Shown piece after piece: positions 10,302 through 22,795 of a stretch of 64,000 nt of DNA; within the stretch, counting starts at the first letter, position 1; every line of letters begins with the position of its first letter. This DNA is from Aristolochia californica (lineage: Eukaryota; Streptophyta; Magnoliopsida; Piperales; Aristolochiaceae), in contig JARWKL010000007.1 in the NCBI GenBank assembly GCA_029961685.1, forward strand, positions 19,849,013 through 19,913,012. Reading direction: 5' to 3'. A program made the translations under genes and the position numbers. The notes under the pieces are model-generated. The model saw nothing but the letters and a program-made list of their open reading frames with translations. It did not search any database and had not been told where the DNA came from.

Positions 10302-12313
10302 GACAAATCACTTTACAATCATCTATGATTGTCCGCTCAACTTTTTGAATATGGCCAAAATAATGGCTTGTTTGACTCCGGCAAATATCTCACCGCACGT
10401 TCACTTGAGAATTTAATGAGAGTTTGTTATGCTCTTTAAAAGGTTTGGATCCATAGGTCATTTGAATCTTTAACATATTTCTGGCAAGCATATCTATTTT
10501 TAAAACATGTGTAGAAAAAATCTCCTTCATGTAAAATTCCAAGATATTAGTTTTGGACTAGTGGAATTTCCCAAACTTGGATAACAAAACTTTTGTGTTC
10601 ATTTTTGGTGTGTGAATAAATTTTGTTCATTTAATTTTTTTTTTGTTTTAAACTTTTTCCGTACATCAACTATGAAATTTTCATTTTGCTGTGATCTATT
10701 TGCCTTTTTTGTTTACGGGATGAAGGGAGAGCGAAAAACTCAAAGTTTTGATTTAAGAAAAATGTGTACATCTAAAACGAAAATGCACAATGCACATATG
10801 TAGAGAGAGATAATTCCAAAGAGTGCCTGTAATTTTTAGGGATTGTAAGCACCTTTTCATTTTTATATCTCAGGTTTTGCAATCGTCGGGAAAAATGGGT
10901 TGTGGAGGATTTTTAACTGAGTGTTGAATTGCAATCCATAAGTCATTTCATACAAAAATATAGCCCGTTACGCATGGTAAATCACATTACAATCATCTAT
11001 GATTAATTATGTCAGCTTTTTGCAAATGGGAAAAATAATGGCATGTTAGACTCGGGTAAATATCCCACCGAGTGTTTACTTGAGAATTTAATGAGCGTTT
11101 GTTATTCTCTTTAAAAGCTTTGCATCAATAGTTCATTTGCATCTTGAACATGTTTCAAACATGCATATCCATTTTTAATACATGTGTGGATGAAATCTCT
11201 TTCTTGCAAAGTTCCAAGCTATTAGTGGAATTTCCCAGAATTGGATAACAAAACTTTTGTGTTCATTTTTGTTGGGTGAATACATTTTCTTTATATATAT
11301 TTGTTATTGTTTTAAATTTTTTCCATACATCAATTATAAAATGGTCATTCTGTTGTAAGCTTTTTGCCTTGTTTGTTTACGGGATGAAGGGAGAGCGAAA
11401 AACTCGAAGTTTTGATTTAAGAAAAAAGTGTACATCTAAAATTGAAAAGAACAATGCACAATTGTAGGGAGAGATAATTCCAAAGAGTTTCGGTAATTTT
11501 TTGGGATTGTAAGCTGTTTTTAGTTTTTATATCTCAGGTTTTGCAATCGTCGAGATATATTGGTGGCAGAGGATTTTTAACTGAGTGTTGAATTGAAATC
11601 CATAAGTCATTTCATACAAAAATATAATCCGTTACGCATGATAAATCACTTTACAATCATCTATGATTGTTATATCAAATTTTTGAAAATGGGCAAAATA
11701 ATGACTTGTTAGACTCGGGTAAATATCCCACCGGACGTTCACTTGAGAATTTAATGAGCGTTTCTTATTCTCTTTAAAAGCTTTGGAGCCATAGGTCATT
11801 TGAATCTTTAACATGTTTCAAGCATGCATATCCATTTTTAAAACATGTGTAGAAAAAATATCATTCATGTAAAATTCCAAGCTTAATGGGGTTGGACTAA
11901 TGGAATTTCCCAAACTTGGATAACAAAACTTTTGTGTTCATTTGTGGTGTGTGAATAGATATTATTTATTTACATTAGTTACTATTTTAAATATTTTCAT
12001 AACATCAACTATAAAATTTTCATTGTGTTGTGATCTTTTCTGCCTTTTTTGTTTACGGGATGAAGGGGGAGCGAAAACTCAAAGTTCTGATTTAAGAAAA
12101 AAGTGTACATCTAAAACGGAAATGCACAATGCACAAATGTAGAGAGAGATATTTCCAAAGAGTGTCTGTATGTTTTAGGGATCGTATGCACTTTTTCATT
12201 TTTATATCTAAGGTTTTGCAATCGTCGGGAAACGAGGAGGCGGGCGATTTTTAACTGAGTGTTGACTTCAAATCCATAAGTCATTTCTTACAAAAATATA
12301 GCCCGTTACGCAT
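10302..12313 (+). repeat. A-B-C HOR copy, near-duplicate of the preceding one (units at 10302, 10976, 11640)
   Basis: This trimer of 2,012 bp shares with the previous copy the variants GATTGTCCGCTCAAC and ATATGGCCAAAATAATGG (in A; matched by the A unit at 12314), CCGAGTGTTTACTTGAG, ATAAAATGGTCATTCT and the A-type patch (in B), and ATTTTCATAACATCAAC (in C). The B unit lost 11 bp near 11222 (GCTATTAGTGG in place of GCTATTAGGGTTAAACTAGTGG), so this deletion came after the duplication. Confidence 0.92.
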
Positions 12314-14319
12314 GACAAATCACTTTACAATCATCTATGATTGTCCGCTCAACTTTTTGAATATGGCCAAAATAATGGCTTGTTTGACTCGGGCAAATAT
12401 CCCACCGCACGTTCACTTGAGAATTTAATGAGAGTTTGTTATGCTCTTTAAAAGGTTTGGATCCATAGGTCATTTGAATCTTTAACATGTTTCTGGCATG
12501 CATATCTATTTTTAAAACATGTGTAGAAAAAATCTCCTTCATGTAAAATTCCAAGATATTAGTTTTGGACTAGTGGAATTTCCCAAACTTGGATAACAAA
12601 ACTTTTGTGTTCATTTGTGGTGTGTGAATAAATTTTCTTCATTTACTTTTTTTATTGTTTTCAACTTTTTCCGTACGTCAACTATGAAATATTTATCTTC
12701 CTGTGATCTATTTGCCTTTTTTTTTTGAAGGGATGAAGGGAGAACGAATAACTCGAAGTTTTGATTTAAGAAAAATGTGTACATATAAAATGGAAATGCA
12801 CAATGCACATATGTAGAGAGAGATAATTCCAAAGAGTGTCTGTAATTTTTAGGGATTGTAAGCACCTTTTCATTTTTATATCTCAGGTTTTGCAATCGTG
12901 GGGAAAAACTGGTTGCAGAGGATTTTTAACTGAGTGTTGAATTGCAATCCATAAGTCATTTCATACAAAAATAGAGCCCGTTACTCATGATAAATCACAT
13001 TACAATCATCTATGATTAATTATGTCAGCTTTTTGCAAATGGGCAAAATAATGGCATGTTTGACTCGGGTAAATATCCCACCATAAGTTCACTTGAGAAT
13101 TTAATGAGCGTTTGTTATTCTCTTTAAAAGCTTTGCATCCATAGCTCATTTGCATCTTTAACATGTTTCAAACACGCATATCCATTTTTAAAACATGTGT
13201 GGACGAAATCACATTCTTGCAAAATTTCAAGCTATTAGGGTTAAACTAGTGGAATTTCCCAAAATTGGATAACAAAACTTTTGTGTTGATTAGTGCTGGG
13301 TGAATAAATTTTCTTTATTTATATTTGTTATTGTTTTAAATTTTTTCCATACATCAACTATAAAATTTTCATTTTGTTGTAAGCTTTTTGCCTTGTTTGT
13401 TTTCGGGATGAAGGGAAAGGGAAAAGTCAAAGTTTTGATTTAAGAAAAAAGTGTACATATAAAATGGAAAGCTACAATGCACAATTTTAGGGAAAGATAA
13501 TTCCAAAGAGTGTCTGTAATTTTTAGGGATTGTAAGCTCTTTTTAATTTTTATATCTCAGGTTTTGCAATCGTCGGGAAAAATTGGTGGCAGAGGATTTT
13601 TAACTGAGTGTTAAATTGCAATCCATAAGTCGTTTCATACAAAAATATATCCCGTTACTCATGATAAATCACTTTACAATCATCTATGATTGTTAGATCA
13701 AATTTTTGAAAATGGGCAAAATAACGACTTGTTAGACTCGGGTAAATATCCCACCGCACGTTCACTTGAGAATTTAATGAGCGTTTGTTATTCTCTTTAA
13801 AAACTTTGGATCCATAGGTAATTTGAATCGTTAACATGTATCAAGCATGCATATCCATTTTTAAAACATGTGTACAAAAAATCTCCTTCATGTAAAATTC
13901 CAAGCTTAATTGGGTTGGACTAAAGGAATTTCCCAAACATGGATAACAAAACTTTTGTGTTCATTTGTGGTTTGTGAATAGATATTTTTTATTTACTTTA
14001 CTTATTATTTTTAATATTTTCCACACATCAACTATAAAATTTTTATTTTGAAGTGATCTTTTTTGCCTTTTTTGTTTACGGGATGAAGGGGGAGCGAAAA
14101 CTCAAAGTTCTGATTGAAGAAAAAAGTGTACATCTAAAATAGAAATGCACAATGCACAAATGTAGAGTGAGATATTTCCAAAGAGTGTCTGTATGTTTTA
14201 GGGATCGTAGGCACTCTTTCGTTTTTATATCAACGGTTTTGCAATCGTCGGGAAACGGGTGAGGCGGGAGATTTTTAATTGAGTGTTGACTTCAAATCCA
14301 TAAGTCATTTTTTACAAAA
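12314..14319 (+). repeat. A-B-C HOR copy with truncated C (units at 12314, 12989, 13663)
   Basis: The 5' half of the A unit is the end of the duplication described for 8.6-12.6 kb. Its 3' half has a locally diverged block, GAAATATTTATCTTCCTG and a T run followed by GAAGGGATGAAGGG. The C unit stops at TTTACAAAAA (14311-14320), just short of the monomer boundary, where it joins the 3' half of another C. Confidence 0.9.
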
Positions 14320-14706
14320 ACTTTTGTGTTAATTTTTGGTGTGTGAATAGATATTTTTTTATTTATATTAGTTATTATTTTAAATATTTTCCACACATCA
14401 ACTATAAAAAAAATTTTTGTTGTGATCTTTTTTGCCTTTTTTGTTTACGGGATGAAGGGGGAGCAAAAAGTCAAAGTTCTGATTTAAGAAAATAGTGTAC
14501 ATCTATAATGGAAATGCACAATGCACAAATGTAGAGAGAGATATTTCCAAAGAGTGTCTATATGTTTTAGGGATCGTATGCACTTTTTCGTTTTTATATC
14601 TAAGGTTTTGCAATCGTCGGGAAACGGGGAAGGCAGGCGATTTTTAACTGAGTGTTGAATTCAACCCCATAAGTCATTTCTTACAAAAATATAGCCCGTT
14701 ACGCAT
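14320..14706 (+). repeat. Partial C monomer, 5' ~300 bp missing
   Basis: The sequence resumes at CTTTTGTGTTAATTTTTGG, normally about 300 bp into the unit, and continues to a proper C 3' end. The pair 13663-14706 measures 1,044 bp instead of about 1,348. The TTAATTTTTGGTGTGTG and seven-T GATATTTTTTTATTTATATT variants ally it with the C unit at 18078. Confidence 0.9.
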
Positions 14707-16729
14707 GACAAATCACTTTACAATCATCTATCATTGTTAGCTCAACTTTTTGAATATGGGCAAAATAGTGGCTTGTTTGACTCGGGCAAATATCCCATCG
14801 CACGTTCACTTCAGAATTTAATGAGTGTTTGTTATTCACTTTAAAATCTTTGGATCCATAGGTCATTTGAATCTTTAACATGTTTCTGGCATGCATATCC
14901 ATTTTTAAAACATGTGTAGAAAAAATCTCCTTCATGTAAAATTCCAAGATATTAGTTTTGGACTAGTGGAATTTCCCAAATTAGGCTAACAAAACCTTTT
15001 TGTTCCTTTGTGGTGTGTGAATAAATTTTCTTCATTTACTTTTTTTATTGTTTTAACATTTTTTCGTACATCAACTATGAAATTTTCATTTTGCTGTGAT
15101 CTATTTGCCTTCTTTGTTTACGGGATGATGGGAGAGCGAAAAACTCGAAGTTTTGATTTAAGAAAAATGTGTAGATCTAAAACGGAAATGCACAATGCAC
15201 ATATGTAGAGAGAGATAATTCCAAAGAGTGCCTGTAATTTTTAGGGATTGTAAGCACCTTTTCGTTTTTATATCTCAGGTTTTGCAATCGTCGAGAAAAA
15301 TAGGTTGCGGAGGATTTTTAACTGAGTGTTGAATTGCAATCCATAAGTCATTTCATACAAAATTTTTGCCCGTTATGCATGATAAATCACATTACAATCA
15401 TCTATGATTAATTATGTCAGCTTTTTGCAAATGGGCAAAATAATGGCGTGTTTGACTCGGGTAAATATCCCACCGCAAGTTCACTTGAGAATTTAATGAG
15501 CGTTTGTTATTCTCTTTAAAAGCTTTGCATCCATAGCTCATTTGCATCTTTAACATGTTTCGAACACGCATATCCATTTTTAAAACATGTGTGAATGAAA
15601 TCTCTTTCTTGCAAAATTCTAAGCAATTCGGGTTAAACTAGTGGAATTTCCCAAAATTGGATAACAAAACATTTGTGTTCATTTGTTTTTGGTGAAAAAA
15701 TTTTCTTTATTTATATTTGTTATTGGTTTAAATTTTTTCCGTACATCGACTATAAAATTTTCATTTTGTTTTAAGCTTTTTGCCTTATTGGTTTTCGGGA
15801 TGAAGGGAGAGTGAAAAGCCAAAGTTTTGATTTAAGAAAAAAGTGTACATCTAAAATAGAAAAGCACAATGCACAATTGTAGGGAGAGATAATTCGAAAG
15901 AGTGTCTGTAATTTTTAGGGATAGTAAGCTCTTTTTAGTCTTTATATCTCAGGTTTTACAATCGTCAGGAAAAATTGGTGGCAGAGGATTTTTAACTAAT
16001 TGTTGAATTGCAATCCATAAGTCATTTCATCCAAAAATATAGCCCGTTACGCATGGTAAATCACTTTACAATCATCTATGATTTTTAGATCAAATTTTTG
16101 AAAATGGGCAAAATAATGACTTGTTAGACTCGAGTAAATATCCCAGCGCACGTTCACTTGAGAATTTAATGAGCGTTTGTTATTCTCTTTAAAAGCTTTG
16201 GATCCATAGGTCATTTGAATCTTTAACATGTTTCAAGCATGCATATCCATTTTTAAAACATGTGTACAAAAAATCTCCTTCATGTAAAATTCCAAGCTTA
16301 ATATGGTTGGACTAATGGAATTTCCCAAACTCGGATAACAAAACTTTTGTGTTCATTTGTGGTGCGTGAATAGATATTTTTTATTTACATTAGTTATTAT
16401 TTTAAATATTTTCCACACATCAACTATAAAATTTTCATTTTGTGGTGATCTTTTCTGCCTTTATTGTTTACGGGACGAAGGGGGAGCGAAAACTCAAAGT
16501 TCTGATTGAAGAAAAAAGTGTACTTCTAAAATGGAAATGCACACTGCACAAATGTAGAGAGAGTTATTTCCCAAGAGTGTCTGTATGGTTTAGGGATCGT
16601 ATGCACTTTTTCGTTTTTATATCTAAGGTTTTGCAATCATCTGAAAACGGGGGAGGCGGGCGATTTTTAACTGAGTGTTAACTTCAAATCCATCGGTCAT
16701 TTCTTACAAAAATATAGCCCGTTACACAT
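14707..16729 (+). repeat. A-B-C HOR copy, hexamer phase I (units at 14707, 15381, 16055)
   Basis: Variants of this phase are TATCATTGTTAGCTCAAC, AAAATAGTGGCTTG and TATTCACTTTAAAATC in A, CGAACACGCATATCC in B, and TGTGGTGATCTTTTCTGCC, TTTACGGGACGAAGG and GAGTTATTTCCCAAGAGTG in C. They recur about 4,044 bp downstream and not in the trimer between. Confidence 0.92.
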
Positions 16730-18750
16730 GACAAATCACTTTACAATCATCTATGATTGTTACCTCAACTTTTTGAATATGGGTAAAATAATTGCTTGTT
16801 TGACTCGGGCAAATATCCCACCGCACGTTCACTTGAGAATTTAATGAGCTTTTGTTATTCTCTTTAAAAGCGTTGGATCCATAGGTCATTTGAATCTTTA
16901 ACATGCTTCTGGCATGAATATCTATTTTTAAAACATGTGTAGAAAAAATTTCCTTCATGTAAAATTCCAAGATATTAGTGTTGGACTAGTGGATTTTCCT
17001 AAACTTGGATATCAAAACTTTTGTGTTCATTTGTGGTGTGTGAATAAATTTTCTTCATTAAATTTTTTTATTGTTTTAAACTTTTTCTGTACATCAACTA
17101 TGAAATTTTCATTTTGCTGTGATTTATTTGCCTTTTTTGTTTACGGGATGAAGGGAGACCGAAAAACTCGAAGTTTTGATTTAAGAAAAATGTGTACATC
17201 TAAAACGGAAATGCACAAAGCTCATATGTAGAGAGAGATAATTCCAAAGAGTGTCTGTAATTTTTAGGGATTGTAAGCACCTTTTCGTTTTTATATCTCA
17301 GGTTTTGCAATCGTCGGGAAAAATGGGTCGCGGTGGATTTTTAACTGAGTGTTGAATTGAAATCCATAAGTCATTTCATACAAAAATATAACCCGTTACG
17401 CATGATAAATCACATTACAATAATCTATGATTAATTATGTCAGCTTTTTTGCAAATGGACAAAATAATGGCATGTTTGACTCGGGTAAATATCCCACGCC
17501 AAGTTCACTTGAGAATTTAATGAGCGTTTGTTATTCTCTTTAAAAGTTTTGCATCCATAGCTCATTTGCATCTTTAACATGTTTCAAACATGCAAATCTA
17601 TTTTTAAAACATGTGTGGATGAAATCTCTGTCTTGCAAAATTCCAAGCTATTAGGGTTAAACTTGTGGAATTTCCCAAAATTGGATAACAAAACTTTTGT
17701 GTTCATTTGTGTTGGGTGAATAAATTTTCTTTATTTATATTTGTTATTGTTTTAATTTTTTCCATACATCAACTATGAAATTTTCATTTTGTTGCAAGCT
17801 TTTTGCCTTGTTTGTTTTCAGGATGAAGGGAGAGCGAAAAGTCAAAGTTTTGATTTAAGAAAAAAGTGTACATCTAAAATGAAAAAGCACGCTGCACAAT
17901 TGTAGGGAGAGATAATTCCAAAGAGTGTCAGTAATTTTTAGGGATTGTAAGCTCTTTTTAGTTTTTATATCTCAGGTTTTGCAATCGTCGGGAAAAATTG
18001 GTGACAGGGGATTTTTAACTGAGTGTTGAATTGGAATCCATAAGTCATTTCATACAAAAAAATAGCCTGTTACGCATGATAAATCACTTTACAATCATCT
18101 ATGATTGTTAGATCAAATTTATGAAAATGGGCAAAATAATGACTTGTTAGACTCGGGTAAATATTCCATCGCACGTTCACTTGAGAATTTAATGAGCATT
18201 TGTTATTCTCATTAAAAGCTTTTGATCCATAGGTCATTTGAATCTTTAACATGTTTCAAGTATGCATATCCATTTTTAAAACATGTGTAGAAAAATCTCC
18301 TTCATATAAAATTCCAAGCTTAATAGGGTGTGACTAATGGAATTTCCAAAACTTGGATAACAAAAATTTTGTGTTAATTTGTGGTGTGTGAATAGATATT
18401 TTTTTATTTATATTAGTTATTATTTTAAATATTTTCCACACAACAACTATAAAATTTTTATTTTGTTGTGATTTTTTTTGGCTTTTTTGTTTACGGGATG
18501 AAGGGGGAGCAAAAACTCAAAGTTCTGATTTAACAAAAAAGTGTACATCTAAAATGGAAATGCACAATGCACAAATGTAGAGAGAGATATCCAAAGAGTG
18601 TCTGTATGTTTTAGGGATCGTATGCACTTTTTCATTTTTATATCTAAGGTTTTGCAATCGTCGGGAAAAGGGGGAGGCCGGCGATTTTTAACTGAGTGTT
18701 GACTTCAAATCCATAAGTCATTTCTTACAAAAATATAGCCCGTTACGCAT
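16730..18750 (+). repeat. A-B-C HOR copy, hexamer phase II (units at 16730, 17404, 18078)
   Basis: Variants of this phase are AAAATAATTGCTTG, ACATGCTTCTGGCATGAATA, AAAAAATTTCCTTC, GTGTTGGACTAGTGG and GGATATCAAAAC in A, and TTTGTTGCAAGCTTTTTGCC in B. The C unit has GAATAGATATTTTTTTATTT and is 673 bp. Confidence 0.92.
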
Positions 18751-20773
18751 GACAAATCACTTTACAATCATCTATCATTGTTAGCTCAACTTTTTGAATA
18801 TGGGCAAAATAGTGGCTTGTTTGACTCGGGCAAATATCCCACCGCACGTTCACTTCAGAATTTAATGAGTGTTTGTTATTCACTTTAAAAGCTTTGGATC
18901 CATAGGTCATTTGAGTCTTTAACATGTTTCTGGCATGCATATCCATTTTTAAAACATGTGTAGAAAAAATGTCCTTCATGTAAAATTCCAAGATATTAGT
19001 TTTGGACTAGTGGAATTTCCCAAACTTGGACAACAAAACCTTTTTGTTCCTTTGTGGTGTGTGAAAAAATTTTCTTCATTTATTTTTTTTACTGTTTTAA
19101 AATTTTTTCGTATATCAACTATGAAATTTTCATTTTGCTGTGATCTATTTGCCTTCTTTGTTTACGGGATGATGGGAAAGCGAAAAACTCGAAGTTTTGA
19201 TTTAAGAAAAATGTGTACATCTAAAACGGAAATGCACAATGCACATATGTAGAGAGAGATAATTCCAAAGAGTGCCTGTAATTTTGAGGGATTGTAAGCA
19301 CCTTTTCGTTTTTATATCTCAGGTTTTGCAATCGTCGGGAAAAATAGGTTGTGGAGGATTTTTAACTGAGTGTTGAATTGCAATCCATAAGTCATTTCAT
19401 ACAAAAATTTTGCCCGTTACACATGATAAATCACATTACAATCATCTATGATTAATTATGTCAGCTTTTTGCAAATGGGCAAAATAATGGCAAGTTTGAC
19501 TCGGGTAAATATCCCACCGCAAGTTCACTTGAGAATTTAATGAGCGTTTGTTATTCTCTTTAAAAGCTTTGCATCCGTAGCTGATTTGCATCTTTAACAT
19601 GTTTCGAACACACATACCCATTTTTAAAACATGTGTGGATGAAATCTCTTTCTTGCAAAATTCTAAGCTATTCGGGTTAAACTAGTGGAATTTCCAAAAA
19701 TTGGATAACAAAACATTTGTGTTCATTTGTGTTGGGTGAATAAATTTTCTTTATTTATATTTGTTATTGGTTTAAATTTTTTCCATACATCGACTGTAAA
19801 ATTTTAATTTTGTTGGAAGCTTTTTGCCTTGTTGGTTTTGGGGATGAAGGGAGAGTGAAAAGTCAAAGTTTTGATTTAAGAAAAAAGTGTACATCTAAAA
19901 TAGAAAATCACAATGCACAATTGTAGGGAGAGATAATTCCAAAGAGTGTCTGTAATTTTTAGGGATTGTAAGCTCTTTTTAGTTTTTATACCTCAGGTTT
20001 TGCAATCGTGGAGAACAATTGGTGGCAGAGGATTTTTAACTGAGTTTTGAATTGCAATCCATAAGACATTTCATACAAAAATATTACCCGTTACGCATGA
20101 TAAATCACTATACAATCATCTATGATTGTTAGATCAAATTTTTGAAAATGGGCAAAATAATGACTTGTTAGACTCGGGTAAATATCCCACCGCACGTTCA
20201 CTTGAGAATTTAATGAGCGTTTGTTATTCTCTTTAAAAGCTTTGGATCCATAGGTCATTTGAATCTTTAACATGTTTCAAGCATGCATATCCATTTTTAA
20301 AACATGTGTACAAAAAATTTCCTTCCTGTAAAAGTCCAAGCTTAATATGGTGGGACTAATGGAATTTCCCAAACTCGGATAACAAAACTTTTGTGTTCAT
20401 TTGTGGGGCGTGAATAGATATTTTTTATTTACATTAGTTATTATTTTAAATATTTTCTGCATAACAACTATAAAATTTTCATTTTGTGGTGATCTTTTCT
20501 GCCTTTATTGTTTACGGGACGAAGGGGGAGCGAAAACTCAAAGTTCTGATTTAAGAAAAAAGTGTACATCTAAAATGGCAATGCACACTGCACAAATGTA
20601 GAGAGAGTTATTTCCCAAGAGTGTCTGTATGGTTTAGGGATCGTATGCACTTTTTTGTTTTTATACCTAAGGTTTTGCAATCATCGGGAAACGGGGGAGG
20701 CGGACGATTTTTAACTGAGTGTTGACTTCAAATCCATAAGTCATTTCTTACAAAAATATAGCCCGTTACACAT
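18751..20773 (+). repeat. A-B-C HOR copy, hexamer phase I (units at 18751, 19425, 20099)
   Basis: It repeats the phase I variants of 14707-16729 at a spacing of 4,044 bp, including TATCATTGTTAGC, CGAACACACATACCC, TTTACGGGACGAAGG and TCTGTATGGTTTAGGG. Private changes include TTTGTGGGGCGTGAATAG and ATAAGACATTTCATAC. The latter is shared with the 3' end of the B unit at 28766. Confidence 0.92.
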
Positions 20774-22795
20774 GACAAATCACTTTACAATCATCTATAA
20801 TTGTTAGGTCAACTTTTTGAATATGGGCAAAATAATTGCTTTTTTGACTCGGGCAAATATCCCACCGCACGTTCACTTGAGAATTTCATGAGCTTTTGTT
20901 ATTCTTTTTAAAAGCTTTGGATCCATAGGTCATTTGAATCATTAACATGCTTCTGGCATGAAAATCCTTTTTTAAAACATGTGTAGAAAAAATTTCCTTC
21001 ATGTAAAATTCCAAGATATTAGTGTTGGACTAGTGGATTTTCCCAAACTTGGATATCAAAACTTTTGTGTTCATTTGTGGTGTGTGAATAAATTTTATTC
21101 ATTAAATTTTTTTATTCTTTTAAACTTTTTCTGTACATCAACTATGAAATTTTCATTTTGCAGTGATCTGTTTGCCGTTTTTTTTTTACGGGATGAAGGG
21201 AGAATGAAAAACTCGAAGTTTTGATTTAAGAAAAAAGTGTACATCTAAAAAGGAAATACACAATGCACATATTTAGAGAGAGATAATTCCAAAGTGTGTC
21301 TGTAATTTTTAGGGATTGTAAACACCTTTTCGTTTTTATATCTCAGGTTTTGCAATCGTCGGGAAAAATGGGTTGCTGAGGATTTTTAACTGAGTGTTGA
21401 ATTGCTATCCATAAGTCATTTCATACAAAAATTTAGCCCGTTACGCATGATAAATCACATTACAATCATCTATGATTAATTATGTCAGCTTTTTGCAAAT
21501 GGGCATAATAATGGCATGTTTGATTCGGGTAAATATCCCACCGCAAGTTCACTTGAGAATTTAATGAGCGTTTGTTATTCTCTTTAAAAGCTTTGCATCC
21601 ATAGTTCATTTGCATCTTTAACATGTTTCAAACATGCATATCCATTTTCAAAACATGTGTGGATGAAATCTCTTTCTTGCAAAATTCCAAGCTATTAGGG
21701 CTAAACTTGTGGAATTTCCCAAAATTGGATAACAAAACTTTTGTGTTCATTTGTGTTGGGTGAATAAATTTTCTTTATTTATATTTGTTATTGTTTTAAA
21801 TTTTTTCCATACATCAACATAAAATTTTTATTTTGTTGCAAGCTTTTTGCCTTGTTTGTTTTCGGGATGAAGGGAGAGGGAAAAGTCAAAGTTTTTATTT
21901 AAGAAAAAAGTGTACATCTAAAATGGAAAAGCCTATTGCACAATTGTAGGGTGGGATAATTCCAAAGAGTGTCTGTAATTTTTAGGGATTGTAAGCTCTT
22001 TTTAGTTTTTATATCTCAGGTTTTGCAATCATCAGGAAAAATTGGTGGCAGAGGATTTTTAACTGAGTGTTGAATTGCAATCCATAAGTGATTTCATACA
22101 AAAATATAGCCCGTTACGCATGACAAATCACTTTACAATCATCTATGTTTGTTAGATCAAATTTTTGAAAAAGGGCAAAATAATGACTTTTTAGACTCGG
22201 GTAAATATCCCACCGCACGTTCACTTGAGAATTTAATGATCGTTTGTTATTCTCTTTAAAAGCTTCGGATCCATAGGTCATTTGAATCTTTAACATGTTT
22301 CAAGCATGCATATCCATGTTTAAAACATGTGTAGAAAAAATCTCCTTCATGTAAAATTCCAAGCTTAATTGGGTTGGACTAATGGAATTTCCCAAACTTG
22401 GATAACAAAACTTTTGTGTTCATATGTGGTGTGTGAATAGATATTTTTTATTTATATTAGTTATTATTTTAAATATTTTCCACACATCAACTATAAAATT
22501 TTTATTTTGTTGTGATCTTTTTTGCCTTTTTGTTTACGGGATGAAGGGGGAGCGAAAACTCAAAGTTCTGATTTAAGAAAAAAGTGCACATGTAAAATGG
22601 AAATGCACAATGCACAAATGTAGAGAGAGATATATCCAAAAAGTGTCTGTTTGTTTTAGGGATCGTATGCACTCTTTCGTTTTTATATCTAAGGTTTTGC
22701 AATCGTCGGAAAACGGGGGAGGCGGGCGATTTTTAATTGAGGGTTGACTTCAAATCCATAAGTCATTTCTTACAAAATTATAGCCCGTTACGCAT
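20774..22795 (+). repeat. A-B-C HOR copy, hexamer phase II (units at 20774, 21449, 22122)
   Basis: It repeats the phase II variants of 16730-18750 at 4,044 bp: TGCTTTTTTGACTCGGG near ATAATTGC, ACATGCTTCTGGCATGAA, AAAAAATTTCCTTC and TTTGTTGCAAGC. In the A unit the G of TTGTTTACGGG is lost in a long T run (about 21177-21187). Confidence 0.92.

Noticed and set aside
10117..10416. Plus-strand open frame of 99 codons, and others up to 107 codons (42967-43281, 63532-63855)
   Set aside because: They lie across satellite monomers in arbitrary positions, are longer only where a stop was lost by a point change, and have no domain, codon bias or gene context.
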